A stretch of 34,176 bases of DNA. Source: an uncultured Lachnospiraceae bacterium. Lineage in GTDB: Bacteria; Bacillota; Clostridia; Lachnospirales; Lachnospiraceae. Each line of letters begins with the position of its first letter. Within the stretch, counting starts at the first letter, position 1. Made by a program: the position numbers and the translations under genes. Location of the stretch: the NCBI GenBank assembly GCA_904395885.1, contig CAJFOF010000064.1, positions 1-34,176 of the forward strand, given 5' to 3'. The notes beneath the pieces were generated by a model. That model made no database searches, was not told the origin of the DNA, and worked only from the letters and a program-made list of their open reading frames with translations. Positions 1 through 7,879 of the stretch are shown here, in pieces.

Positions 1-60
1 ACCCTTGCCTTCGGCTATATCCTTCCCGCTACCGGGTGGATTTGGGACTTACACCCTTAA
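1..60 (+). CDS. Possible C-terminal tail of a gene entering from the left edge
   Basis: Frame 1 of the plus strand is open from the window edge to a TAA at 58-60 and gives 19 residues (TLAFGYILPATGWIWDLHP). Nothing else supports it as coding: no start, no domain and no visible upstream context. The stretch is followed at once by two hairpins, so it may instead be the end of a repeated or mobile sequence. I cannot assign a function. Confidence 0.2.
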   Translation, partial: TLAFGYILPATGWIWDLHP

Positions 61-65
61 GAAAC

Positions 66-83
66 GTGCGCCGCCAGGCGCAC
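66..83. repeat. Perfect short inverted repeat (hairpin)
   Basis: GTGCGCC (66-72), a 4-base loop, then GGCGCAC (77-83) form a perfect GC-rich hairpin. There is no T-run on either side, so it is not a typical intrinsic terminator. It may be a remnant of a repetitive element that extends off the left edge. Confidence 0.4.
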
Positions 84-90
84 AACCCGA

Positions 91-118
91 AAAGGATGCC
101 GCCGCAGCAGCATCCTTT
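91..118 (-). terminator. Hairpin downstream of galE
   Basis: AAAGGATGC (91-99) and GCATCCTTT (110-118) form a 9-bp stem with a 10-base loop, 32 bases past the galE stop. Read on the minus strand it ends in TTT then CGGG, so the T-tract is short. It is plausibly the galE terminator but is not a strong one. Confidence 0.4.
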
Positions 119-149
119 GTGCTAATGAAACACGTCTAGCGTTTCCACG

Positions 150-1169
150 TTAATTCTGATTGTATCCGTCCGGATTGGCTGACTGCCACTTCCAGGAATC
201 ACGGCACATTTCTTCAATCCCAAGGTCTGCCTTCCATCCCAGTTCGTTTGCAGCTTTTGTGGGGTCGCAGTAGCACTGTGCAATGTCCCCCGGTCTTCTG
301 GGATCAATCACATAGGGCAGTTCTTTTCCGCAGGCTTTCTCATAGGCATGAATAACCTGAAGAACACTGTAGCCATGACCGGTTCCAAGATTATAGATAG
401 AAACTCCTTCTTTATCTTCCAGTTTTCGGATTGCACATACATGTCCTTTTGCCAGATCCACTACATGGATATAATCGCGAACACCGGTTCCATCGGGCGT
501 ATTGTAATCGTTTCCAAAAACATGGACGCACTCTCTCTTTCCAACAGCTACCTGGGCGATGTAAGGTACCAGATTATTTGGAATTCCCTTAGGATCTTCG
601 CCGATCAGGCCGCTCTCGTGTGCACCGATGGGATTGAAATAGCGGAGAAGGATAACATTCCATTCAGGGTCTGCCACATTCAGATCGGTAAGAATCTGCT
701 CTAGCATTCCTTTGGTCCGTCCATAGGGATTGGTGATCTCTCCCATTGGGCATTCCTCTGTAATAGGTACAAAAGCCGGATCTCCATAAACGGTTGCAGA
801 TGAACTGAATACAATATTCTTAACCCCATGATTTCTCATGACATCACACAGAATCAGTGTTCCTGTCAGATTGTTGTGGTAATATTCCAGCGGCTTTGCC
901 ACAGACTCGCCAACCGCCTTATATCCGGCAAACTGAATCACCGAATCAATCTTTTCTTTCTCAAATACTGCCTCCAGTGCCGGCTTGTCCAGCAAGTCCA
1001 CATTATAAAAGGTCACTTTCTTTCCAGTGATCTTCTCCACACGCCTCAATGCTTCCTCACAGGAATTGTAAAGATTATCCACCACTACAACTTCATATCC
1101 TGCATTCAACAGCTCTACGCAGGTATGGCTTCCGATATATCCGGCTCCTCCGGCTACTAGAATTGCCAT
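150..1169 (-). CDS. galE: UDP-glucose 4-epimerase
   Basis: The enzyme interconverts UDP-glucose and UDP-galactose in the cytoplasm (Leloir pathway and sugar supply for envelope glycans). The product is 339 residues, close to the usual ~338. The N-terminal NAD-binding Rossmann motif is GGAGYIGSH (residues 7-15). The short-chain dehydrogenase catalytic set is present: S124 in SSSATVYG, and Y149 and K153 in NPYGRTK. A longer in-frame start exists upstream, but the ATG at 1169 is preceded by AAAGGAGGAG at good spacing and begins directly with the Rossmann strand MAILVAGG, so it is preferred. The gene has its own promoter (1285-1313) just beyond the sigK 3' end and a possible terminator at 91-118. 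It therefore looks like a single-gene unit that happens to lie next to sigK. Confidence 0.97.
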   Translation of the reverse strand: MAILVAGGAGYIGSHTCVELLNAGYEVVVVDNLYNSCEEALRRVEKITGKKVTFYNVDLLDKPALEAVFEKEKIDSVIQFAGYKAVGESVAKPLEYYHNNLTGTLILCDVMRNHGVKNIVFSSSATVYGDPAFVPITEECPMGEITNPYGRTKGMLEQILTDLNVADPEWNVILLRYFNPIGAHESGLIGEDPKGIPNNLVPYIAQVAVGKRECVHVFGNDYNTPDGTGVRDYIHVVDLAKGHVCAIRKLEDKEGVSIYNLGTGHGYSVLQVIHAYEKACGKELPYVIDPRRPGDIAQCYCDPTKAANELGWKADLGIEEMCRDSWKWQSANPDGYNQN

Positions 1170-1284
1170 TGCGACTCCTCCTTTTTTTGGGCGGTATGGC
1201 CTGAAACAGCTCCAGACCATCAGTGCCGCCAACGCTTTTTCTCTGCCAGTCTGACAGTATTCTACCCTCAACCCAGCTTTTTAT

Positions 1285-1313
1285 ATTATACACTTGTTCT
1301 TTGGAAAGCACAA
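1285..1313 (-). promoter_or_regulatory. SigA-type promoter of galE
   Basis: On the minus strand, -35 TTGTGC (1308-1313) and a perfect -10 TATAAT (1285-1290) are separated by 17 bp. This predicts a leader of about 110 nt before the galE ATG. The promoter lies just downstream of the sigK stop at 1333. Confidence 0.65.
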
Positions 1314-1332
1314 TGCACTATCCTCTGATTTT

Positions 1333-1707
1333 TTATAATATTTGTTTGCGGCTGGCAAATTCCTGACGAATCTTTTCTATAGCCCTTTTCTCAATTCTGC
1401 TTACATAGGATCTGGAAATTCCAAGGATACCGGCGATCTCCCTCTGTGTGTGCTCATTTTTTCCATAAAGTCCATAACGGAGAGTCAGAACTGTTTTTTC
1501 AATCTCCTTCAGACAAGTATCGCAGGCCTGGTACAGGGTTCTGATGTCCTGATCCATAATCATCAGGTCGATGGTTTCGGTATTGTCTGTTTCAATTACA
1601 TCTACAAGACTTACACTTTCCCCGTCTTTGTCTATGCCGATCGGCTCAAAAAGAGACACCTCTCTGGAATACTTTTTGCTGGCTCTTAAAAGCATGAGGA
1701 TTTCATT
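1333..1707 (-). CDS. sigK: RNA polymerase sporulation sigma factor SigK, 3' portion (gene interrupted)
   Basis: This encodes the C-terminal 123-124 residues of SigK, the late mother-cell sigma factor for coat and cortex genes. It begins ...NEILMLLRASKK, runs through region 3, and ends with a clear region 4 helix-turn-helix (TQREIAGILGISRSYVSRIEKRAIEKI), which binds the -35 element. It has no region 2 and no credible start: the ATG at 1695 has no Shine-Dalgarno sequence. The frame stays open leftward into the attachment site. Regions 1.2-2 are found 10.2 kb away at 11894-12159 on the same strand. Joining them at the shared AAATG gives a complete 212-residue SigK. I read this as the equivalent of the B. 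subtilis spoIIIC half. Confidence 0.93.
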   Translation of the reverse strand, partial: NEILMLLRASKKYSREVSLFEPIGIDKDGESVSLVDVIETDNTETIDLMIMDQDIRTLYQACDTCLKEIEKTVLTLRYGLYGKNEHTQREIAGILGISRSYVSRIEKRAIEKIRQEFASRKQIL

Positions 1708-1727
1708 TGCTATCCTATCGCAACGGC
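1704..1727. other. Left attachment site of the sigK-intervening element
   Basis: The core AAATG on the minus strand (1704-1708) is followed inside the element by the arm GCTATCCTATCGCAACGGC (1709-1727, plus strand). The right end has the same core and an inverted copy of the arm with 16 of 19 bases identical. Setting the two ends symmetrically about the core places the 2-bp crossover at AA (1706-1707), as expected for a serine recombinase that cuts with 2-bp overhangs. Confidence 0.85.
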
Positions 1728-1733
1728 TTTTTT

Positions 1734-2279
1734 CTACTTCTCATAGTGAAATTCTGTAATACCGATAATGTCGTTCTCATCTTTTCCCAGCACAACGTAA
1801 GCCGTATTAATGTCTCCTACTATGGCTGTTTCATCCTGAATTTCCAGTTTTTCCGTGTCAAAATCTTTCATAGCTTTTAACAGTTCATCTGTGTACAATG
1901 GCTCTAATCCCATATTGTCCAGGTCCTTCTCATCCTTTAAGATGATTTCCTGATCGCCTTTTACCACTCTTACCGGAAAATTGCAGATATAGCCAAGGTA
2001 TTCTGTTGTAAGGCCAGTGGTAATCTCCATCTGAGCTGTGGAAGCTGTGGAGCGAAAAAGCGCCATCTCCAGGTCGGTCTCTTCCTGGCTCTCTTCCGTT
2101 TCCGTCTCCACTCCGTTCACAGATTCGTCCTTCGCAGGCTCCTCCGGTCTCACTGCGGCTGTCTGTACAGCCTTTTGTTCCGGGTTTCTCCCAATGCCCT
2201 GCAGATTAACAGGCAATCCTGAGCAGGCTGTTAAATTTATGCCGGCGCAGAGAACCAGCAGAGCTAACGTTTTTTTCAT
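1734..2279 (-). CDS. Predicted lipoprotein of unknown function
   Basis: A 181-residue protein with a signal peptide (MKKTLALLVLCAGINLTAC). The lipobox LTAC places the lipidated cysteine at residue 19. After an acidic, Glu/Thr-rich linker (about residues 40-70) there is a compact domain of ~110 residues that I do not recognise. An AAGGAGAG ribosome site precedes the ATG. It follows the kinase gene by 87 bp and is probably co-transcribed with the regulator-kinase pair, so it may be an extracytoplasmic sensor partner or target. It ends 7 bp before the left attachment arm, so cargo coding runs right up to the element boundary. Confidence 0.75.
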   Translation of the reverse strand: MKKTLALLVLCAGINLTACSGLPVNLQGIGRNPEQKAVQTAAVRPEEPAKDESVNGVETETEESQEETDLEMALFRSTASTAQMEITTGLTTEYLGYICNFPVRVVKGDQEIILKDEKDLDNMGLEPLYTDELLKAMKDFDTEKLEIQDETAIVGDINTAYVVLGKDENDIIGITEFHYEK

Positions 2280-2366
2280 GGTATCATCTCTCCTTTTTCT
2301 TCTTTGAAATCGGTTTTATCTTAACAGCTCTGCCTTCAGGCTTTCTTTATATTTCCTAAAGATTTG

Positions 2367-3962
2367 TTAACATTTGGGGAGGGAAATCAAAAATTCGGCA
2401 CCCCGCCCATCGACAGACGGTGTTACCAGTTGGATTGCCCCTCTATGAAGCCCAATAATCTGCTGGACAATTGCCAGACCAAGACCTGATCCGCAGCGGT
2501 TTCCTCGGCATTCATCCCCGGTCACAAAAGGCATAAAAATCTTTTCCGCCAGTTCTTCCGGGATTCCCGGGCCACTGTCCGATACAGAGAGAAAAATCTC
2601 TGTTTCCTTTTCCCAGAGATGTACCGAAATCGTGATTCCGGATCCTCCATAAGTCACGCTGTTATGAATCAAATTTTCCAATGCTCTGCAGAACAGGAAA
2701 CGGTCCAGAAGACAAAATAGCGGGGTTTCCGGCAGGTCAGCTTCCAGAACAACTCCGGCCAAATCCAGCTCCTGATATCGCTCCGCCAGATATTCCCGGC
2801 AGACAGATCCAATATCTTCTTTTTTTAAATCAGCTTTCATTCCGGGATGATCCAACTTACTGTATTCGTGAAACGCCGAAAGGAGTTGGCCCACTCTCTC
2901 CGTTTTCTTTACGATCGTATCCAGATAAATCTTCTCCTCCTCTGGGGGAACCATTTTATCTCTCACAGCCGCCGCGTATCCTCCGATTACTGTGATGGGA
3001 GTTTTCAGGTCGTGAGAAATGTCTGCCAGAAGCCGGCGGCGGTCTTCACTGCTTTTTTCCAATCGCTTTTCCATTCTGATAAAGTTTTCAGCAATCTCGG
3101 CAAATTCTTCCGGCCCCCGGTAATTTTCCAATCCTCCCGGCTGTCCTTTTGAAAAGCTGACAATCGCCTGATTAAAGGGCCGCAGCAGCCTTTTTGTTGT
3201 TCTGTTCAGAAAATAAATGCAGCAGACAGCAATGCATAAATAGGCCGGAATAAACAACAGCCATAGATAGTCCAACGATTTGTAGAGATCCCGGTATGCA
3301 GCGTAATCCGGTTCATAAAACCGAAAAATCAGATGTAAGGTATCTCCCTCAGACGTTTCATAAGTGTGCCTGTATATTTTTCTGCCCTGCTGATCCGCCC
3401 CTCTCAGCCAGAAAAGTTCCTGGGGTGTGAAGGATTTCTTTCCCGGGAAAAGGGTTCCGGAAACCACCTCTCTGTCCTGATCCAGAATCAGATAACCGGA
3501 AACAGAAGCTTCCCCGCTCTCCCGGTACTTCAGACGGGTAATCAGAGACCTGCCGCTCCCGGAAAGATCTTCCAGCTCAGCCGACAAAAACTGGGTATCC
3601 GAAATATATTCTGAAATGCATTCCCATTCTCCCGGCTGAAAACGATTTTCTTGCAGGTTCTCTCCCCTTTGAAAAATCACCTGCCCACTGTTGTCTACCA
3701 CCTGAACTGCTGCGCCGTCCCCTAGATAGTCCTGAAAATCCAATGTAGAAAGCTCTTGCTCCGCGGTCTTTTCTACCTGCTTCAAAAATCCGGGAACATC
3801 CGGAATCGGGACAACTTTTTCCATCAACAGGCTGTAGGCGGAATAGATCCCAACAAAAACACAGAGTACAATCACAGTAAATATCATGTAATTCAGAGCC
3901 AAAATGCGATAAAAACTGCCCTTTTTTCTGTTATGTATCTTTATATTCAATTTTGTAGCCAA
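2367..3962 (-). CDS. Membrane sensor histidine kinase (element cargo)
   Basis: A 531-residue two-component sensor. An N-terminal membrane helix (about residues 19-46) is followed by a ~180-residue extracytoplasmic domain and a second helix (about 231-253). A HAMP-like linker follows, then the HisKA box with phosphoacceptor H317 in ADISHDLKTPI. The ATPase domain shows the N box NLIHNSVTYGG, G1 DSGPGIP and G2 GSGLGLAI. It overlaps the upstream response regulator gene by 32 nt, implying coupled translation. The assigned start is a TTG, preceded closely by a G-rich AAGGGGG. The exact start is uncertain by a few codons, but the first membrane helix must be included. The signal is unknown. Confidence 0.9.
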   Translation of the reverse strand: MATKLNIKIHNRKKGSFYRILALNYMIFTVIVLCVFVGIYSAYSLLMEKVVPIPDVPGFLKQVEKTAEQELSTLDFQDYLGDGAAVQVVDNSGQVIFQRGENLQENRFQPGEWECISEYISDTQFLSAELEDLSGSGRSLITRLKYRESGEASVSGYLILDQDREVVSGTLFPGKKSFTPQELFWLRGADQQGRKIYRHTYETSEGDTLHLIFRFYEPDYAAYRDLYKSLDYLWLLFIPAYLCIAVCCIYFLNRTTKRLLRPFNQAIVSFSKGQPGGLENYRGPEEFAEIAENFIRMEKRLEKSSEDRRRLLADISHDLKTPITVIGGYAAAVRDKMVPPEEEKIYLDTIVKKTERVGQLLSAFHEYSKLDHPGMKADLKKEDIGSVCREYLAERYQELDLAGVVLEADLPETPLFCLLDRFLFCRALENLIHNSVTYGGSGITISVHLWEKETEIFLSVSDSGPGIPEELAEKIFMPFVTGDECRGNRCGSGLGLAIVQQIIGLHRGAIQLVTPSVDGRGAEFLISLPKC

Positions 3963-4653
3963 GCCCCCTTACCGTCTTGATGTAACTCGGATTTTTTGAG
4001 TCCTCTTCCAGCTTTTCTCTCAGTTTGGATATATGTACCATCATTGTCCTGTCATCGCTTTCCGAATAGCCGCTGCTGATGCTGTCATATAACTGTGCCT
4101 TGGTGAATACTCTCCCTGGAGCCTGCATAAGGCGGGTAAGTATTCGGAATTCCATGGGTGTCAGTTCAACAGGCCGTCCGTCTTTTTCCAGTTTCATTCT
4201 CTCCAAATCCAGGCGCAGTCCTCCTACTGTCAAAATCCGTTCCGACTCCTGCCGGGCAGCGGCTCCCAGCTTATAAAACCTTCGCAAATTGGCCTGAACA
4301 TGGGCAACGACCTCAAGGGGATTAAATGGCTTGGTCAGATAGGAATCTGCTCCAAGATTTAGTCCCAGAATCTTGTGGTGGTCCTGATCCTTTGCTGTCA
4401 AAAACACCACCGGAATGTTGGTAATATCACGAATCTTTTCCAACACCTGGTATCCATCCAGCCCTGGCATCATGATATCCAGCAAAGCCAGATCCACCGG
4501 TTCTTTTTCAATCTCTCTCATCGCCTTTCTCCCATCCTCCGCCAAAATTACACGGAAACCGCTGCTTTCAAGATACAGCTTCAAAAGAGAACGGATATCT
4601 TCGTCGTCCTCTGCCACCAGAATTGTGTATTGCTTCAGAGTCTCCATAGCCAC
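3931..4653 (-). CDS. OmpR/PhoB-family response regulator (element cargo)
   Basis: A 240-residue two-domain regulator. The receiver domain carries the acidic pair in VAEDDED, phosphoacceptor D59 in LALLDIMMPG, the Thr of FLTAKD and the Lys of LTKPF. The C-terminal winged-helix domain includes ELTPMEFRIL and the recognition region ending TVRGLGYKIEY. The GTG at 4653 is chosen because an AAAGGAG lies 6 nt upstream. The next ATG (4647) would be 12 nt from it, and a longer start at 4722 lacks a site. The 3' end overlaps the partner kinase by 32 nt. It lies downstream of the recombinase on the same strand but has its own possible promoter in the ~100-bp gap. Confidence 0.92.
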   Translation of the reverse strand: MAMETLKQYTILVAEDDEDIRSLLKLYLESSGFRVILAEDGRKAMREIEKEPVDLALLDIMMPGLDGYQVLEKIRDITNIPVVFLTAKDQDHHKILGLNLGADSYLTKPFNPLEVVAHVQANLRRFYKLGAAARQESERILTVGGLRLDLERMKLEKDGRPVELTPMEFRILTRLMQAPGRVFTKAQLYDSISSGYSESDDRTMMVHISKLREKLEEDSKNPSYIKTVRGLGYKIEYKDT

Positions 4654-4712
4654 CCATCGCTCCTTTCCCTGATCTTCTGTGCCCGAAATCATTCGTCTTT
4701 GTTCAGGCTTTG

Positions 4713-4721
4713 AGTATACCA
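4713..4721 (-). promoter_or_regulatory. Possible extended -10 promoter for the regulator-kinase-lipoprotein genes
   Basis: The minus strand reads TGGTATACT, an extended -10 (TGn plus TATACT), between the recombinase stop and the regulator start. The -35 region at 17 bp (TTTCAG) is poor. The site is suggestive only. Confidence 0.35.
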
Positions 4722-4756
4722 TATCTGGCAGCTTTCTGAAAGTCCTTTAGACAAGG

Positions 4757-6256
4757 CTATTGTGCAGCCGGATGCTCCCCTTCCGACCCGCTCAAAAATA
4801 TATGAAGTGATTCGCCGTCCCAGATAATTTTTTCAGTCAGACACCGGATCACTCTCCGCTTTTCTTCTACGGACATTTCTGTTGAAAGTTCTTTAAAAGA
4901 AGAAAAACGGGTTTTTAGATCCGTAAGACTTTGTTCTTCTACAGATTCTCTTTGCAGATCCGCAGGCTGAACCCCTTGTTTTTTCTGTTCTGCAACCAGT
5001 TTCCTTTTTCCTTTCTCCAGCTCCCTCTGAAAAACCCCATTGTCTTTTTCCAGAGTTGTCACAGCGGCAAGGACGGCTTCATCTGCTTTTTTTCCATTCA
5101 TGTTCTTCATGGAGCAGCAGCTTTTCTTGCTTCGTTCTTTTAATGTGCATAAATACGAATACTTCCTTCTCCCCTCCTCATCCTCTGCTCCAGACACCTT
5201 TGGCCGTATATAGCTTTTACAACACCCGCAGAAGAGACGCCCGGATAATAAAGCCTGAGAATTTCTGGGTTTCTTATAATTTTGAGAACGGTTTCTATCT
5301 AAAAGTTCCTGAACCTGAATCCATGTTTCCCCATCAATTAAGGCCTCGTGATCGCCAGGCGCTATGATCCATTCTTTAACAGGTCTGATTTTGTGCGCTT
5401 TTCCGGGCTGCTGCGAAGAACGATTATAAGCCATAACGCCTTTTTTTCCGTCAAATGCCTCCTTTCCCGGAAAAATTTCTGCTCCGCCAACAGCAAAAAA
5501 TCGGAAAGCATTCTCATCCGCGGCCATATATACTGGATTCGACAGAATTCCTTTTACTGCAAACCGGCTGAACTGTCTGCCTGTCTTGGTCAGCATTCCC
5601 CTCTGAAGCAAGAAGGCCTCTGTCTGGTTTAGCGAGCCCGTCTCAATAAATTTATCAAAAATCATCTTCACAAGAGCGGCCTCTTCCGGCACCTTCCGAA
5701 GACAGCAAAATTTTTTGACCTTTCCGTCCTGCGAAATATAAGAAATGGTCTCCGACCGGTAACCGGTGGGGGTCATGCCTCCCAGCCACCTTCCGGTCTT
5801 TGCCAGTTCCTGCATGTTGTCTTTAATCCGTTCCGCTATCGTCTCCCTCTCCAGTTGTGAAAAGACTGAAGAAATATACATCATGGCTCTTCCCATGGGG
5901 GAAGAGGTGTCGAATTGCTCCTTAATTGAAATGAAACCAACTGACATATCCTCCAGAATACGGATCAAACTGGCAAAATCTCCGATATTTCGGCTGATTC
6001 TGTCCAGACGGTACACAACGATCGCCGATACTGTTCCTCTCTTTGCCTCTCCCATCATTTCCTTAAATTGCGGTCGGTCCAGATTTCCTCCGGAGAAGCC
6101 TTCATCTTCATAGATTCTGACCTGTTCTGCCGCAGAACTGCCGAAATTCCGGCAGATGTACTGCCTGCACAGTTCAACCTGGTTTTCGATGCTCTCTCCC
6201 TTCCCGGTAAAACGGGATTTTCTCGAATAAATCACAAAATATTTTTCTTTCTCCAT
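4757..6256 (-). CDS. Large serine recombinase, SpoIVCA-like (sigK element excision)
   Basis: The 499-residue length matches SpoIVCA (~500). The N-terminal resolvase domain (about residues 6-155) has the catalytic motif YSRKS with nucleophile S14 and the arginine block YRLDRISRN (82-90). A 'recombinase' domain follows (about 165-275). A Cys-rich zinc ribbon comes next (FCGCCKSYI ... YLC ... SCCS, roughly 345-395). It ends in a Glu/Lys-rich coiled-coil segment (about 400-470) of the kind that controls synapsis. The ATG start has only a weak purine-rich site (AAAAGGAAAAG). Genetic context, namely sitting inside a split sigK with matched attachment arms, makes it the enzyme that should rejoin sigK. 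No SigE-like promoter was seen directly upstream. No disabling mutation was seen. Confidence 0.95.
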   Translation of the reverse strand: MEKEKYFVIYSRKSRFTGKGESIENQVELCRQYICRNFGSSAAEQVRIYEDEGFSGGNLDRPQFKEMMGEAKRGTVSAIVVYRLDRISRNIGDFASLIRILEDMSVGFISIKEQFDTSSPMGRAMMYISSVFSQLERETIAERIKDNMQELAKTGRWLGGMTPTGYRSETISYISQDGKVKKFCCLRKVPEEAALVKMIFDKFIETGSLNQTEAFLLQRGMLTKTGRQFSRFAVKGILSNPVYMAADENAFRFFAVGGAEIFPGKEAFDGKKGVMAYNRSSQQPGKAHKIRPVKEWIIAPGDHEALIDGETWIQVQELLDRNRSQNYKKPRNSQALLSGRLFCGCCKSYIRPKVSGAEDEEGRRKYSYLCTLKERSKKSCCSMKNMNGKKADEAVLAAVTTLEKDNGVFQRELEKGKRKLVAEQKKQGVQPADLQRESVEEQSLTDLKTRFSSFKELSTEMSVEEKRRVIRCLTEKIIWDGESLHIFLSGSEGEHPAAQ

Positions 6257-6291
6257 ATCGTTCCCACTCTTTTCCTTTTCTGTCTATCATC

Positions 6292-6345
6292 TCATATGCA
6301 TCTTTCTTTTTTCCCATTCCCAAAGACTTCTCTTTTTGCATATGG
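6292..6345. repeat. Inverted repeat between recombinase and the divergent small gene
   Basis: TCATATGCA (6292-6300) and TGCATATGG (6337-6345) are inverted copies (8 of 9 complementary), 36 bp apart, in the divergent promoter region. Each contains the palindrome CATATG. They could bind a dimeric regulator controlling both genes. The right copy also overlaps the -35 of the SigE-like promoter, so part of the similarity may come from that. Confidence 0.45.
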
Positions 6346-6367
6346 GACAGCGAAGATTCCATATATT
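6338..6367 (+). promoter_or_regulatory. SigE-like sporulation promoter of the 53-residue gene
   Basis: GCATATG (6338-6344) matches 6 of 7 of the SigE -35 consensus (KMATATT). After a 15-bp spacer, CATATATT (6360-6367) matches 7 of 8 of the SigE -10 (CATACANT). A start near 6374 leaves a ~20-nt leader before the ATG at 6394. This would restrict expression to the mother cell, where sigK must be rebuilt. It is a consensus match only. Confidence 0.55.
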
Positions 6368-6393
6368 AAACTGATAACTTCAGAGGTCTGCCT

Positions 6394-6555
6394 ATGAACA
6401 CAATTCTCCATTATCCCGAATTTTCAGATGCAAAAAAAGAGCTTTCCCGTCAGACAGCTTTTCTCCATGCTCAGGCTATCCTCAAAGCTCTTGATTCCAT
6501 TCCCCTTTCGACCAGTCAAAAGCTACGCCTGATTGATGAACTGAAGAAAGGCTGA
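6394..6555 (+). CDS. Small protein (53 aa), candidate excision/directionality factor
   Basis: The ATG at 6394 has an AGAGG site 8-9 nt upstream and the frame ends at TGA 6553-6555. The product begins MNTILHYPEFSDAKKEL and ends RLIDELKKG. It is charged and predicted to be mostly helical, without a signal peptide or membrane segment. I do not recognise the family. It lies divergent from the recombinase, is inside the element and follows a SigE-like promoter. C. difficile skin excision is known to need a small element-encoded directionality factor, so this is the best candidate here. That role is inference from position and promoter. A simple orphan peptide is possible. Confidence 0.6.
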   Translation: MNTILHYPEFSDAKKELSRQTAFLHAQAILKALDSIPLSTSQKLRLIDELKKG

Positions 6556-6679
6556 GTTTGTGAAATTTCTGTGTCTATTTAGCTGTTTTCAGAGTAACTA
6601 AAGGTTTCCGCGCTACCATGGCCTTATCTCTATCATAAATAATAGAAGAAATAAGAACCCAGAAAAGAGGAGACAACCA

Positions 6680-7876
6680 ATGAACAGGAATTTATTCTCA
6701 CTTTCTAAGACCAGGCGGATCAAAACTCTTGCCGCAGGCGCCATGGTAGCTGCTATGATGGCAGGCTTTTCCATAACTTCTTACGCAGACGGCGGCCTGG
6801 AAATCCATACTGAATATCCAGGAGTTACAGCAAAGGCCGGTGATAGTCTGACCTTCACCATTGATATGGATAATTCCGGCGCAGCCTGCGACGCTTCTCT
6901 CTCTGTCGCTTCTATGCCGGAGGGATGGGAAGGTTACATATCAGGCGGAAGCAGCGACAGAATCACCAGAATCCATGTTCCCAACGGAACGGAATCTGCT
7001 AGCGCTACCCTCCATCTGGAAGTCCCCGCCGATGCCGCTGACGGTAGCTATCAGGTTGTCCTGGAGGCCCAGGGAGATAATGCTTCCTATGACAGTCTGA
7101 CAATCTATCTCGATGTGGATCAGTTGGAAGTAAGCCAAGGGGATTTCTCTTCCGAATATCCTGAACAGGAAGGTTCCGCCGGAACTTCCTTCAGCTTTAA
7201 TGCTACTCTGATCAACAACAGTGCCACTGAGCAGTCCTACAGCCTTTCCGCCAACGCTCCTGAAGGGTGGCAGGTTGCTTTTAAGCCCAGCGGTGAATCC
7301 ACTCAGGTTGCCAGCATTACACTGGAACCGGCTGTCAGCCAGGGGCTGACCATTACCGTTACCCCGCCCAATAATGTATCCGCAGGTGAATATACCATCC
7401 CATGTAGCGCTATCTCTGCCGGAGAAACACTGGACATGGAGCTGTCAGTCACCGTAACCGAAAGCTATGATCTGTCTTTAAGTACGCCCGATGGCCGGCT
7501 TAGTTTTGATACAGTCGCTGGAGACGAATCAGATGTAACCCTATCGATTACCAACAACAGCAACGTGGCTATAGAAAATGTCAATTTGACATCATCCGCC
7601 CCCAGCGGTTGGAATGTCAGCTTTGACACCCCTACGATTGATGTGATTGAGGCCGGCGCCACAGTCGAAGTCTCCGCTCACGTAACACCATCTTCTGAAG
7701 CTCTGACCGGAGATTATGTCGTTACAATGACCGCCGATGCCAGTGAAGTCTCTGACAGCGCGGAATTCCGGGTGGCGGTAGAAACCAGCGTTATCTGGGG
7801 ATTTGCTGCAGTCGCAATTATTGTTGTCCTGCTGGCCGGCATCGGCTACATCTTCCGGAAATACGGGAGGCGGTAA
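6680..7876 (+). CDS. Secreted, membrane-anchored NEW3-repeat protein (ABC exporter partner)
   Basis: A 398-residue protein with a long signal peptide (cleavage near ASYAD, about residue 36). Three ~105-residue Ig-like repeats of the NEW3/COG1361 type follow, marked by EGWEGYIS, EGWQVAFK and SGWNVSFD with matching AGDS/AGTS/AGDE entries. One C-terminal membrane helix comes next (about 371-391) and a basic tail (RKYGRR). GAGGAG precedes the ATG. The stop is 3 bp before the ABC ATPase start, so the genes form one unit. Such proteins are found beside ABC transporters as extracytoplasmic adaptors or substrate-binding surfaces. The substrate is unknown. It resembles in design the 623-residue protein of the chromosomal exporter at 15691-17562. 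Confidence 0.88.
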   Translation: MNRNLFSLSKTRRIKTLAAGAMVAAMMAGFSITSYADGGLEIHTEYPGVTAKAGDSLTFTIDMDNSGAACDASLSVASMPEGWEGYISGGSSDRITRIHVPNGTESASATLHLEVPADAADGSYQVVLEAQGDNASYDSLTIYLDVDQLEVSQGDFSSEYPEQEGSAGTSFSFNATLINNSATEQSYSLSANAPEGWQVAFKPSGESTQVASITLEPAVSQGLTITVTPPNNVSAGEYTIPCSAISAGETLDMELSVTVTESYDLSLSTPDGRLSFDTVAGDESDVTLSITNNSNVAIENVNLTSSAPSGWNVSFDTPTIDVIEAGATVEVSAHVTPSSEALTGDYVVTMTADASEVSDSAEFRVAVETSVIWGFAAVAIIVVLLAGIGYIFRKYGRR

Positions 7877-7879
7877 TTT

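Noticed and set aside
1333..1695. A stand-alone small sigma factor starting at the ATG at 1695
   Set aside because: No ribosome site precedes the ATG, region 2 is missing, and the frame is open upstream through NEIL to the attachment core. It is the 3' part of sigK.
6257..6393. SigE promoter for the recombinase
   Set aside because: The CATATG sites on the minus strand do not pair with a second element at 13-16 bp. Only the plus-strand match is acceptable.
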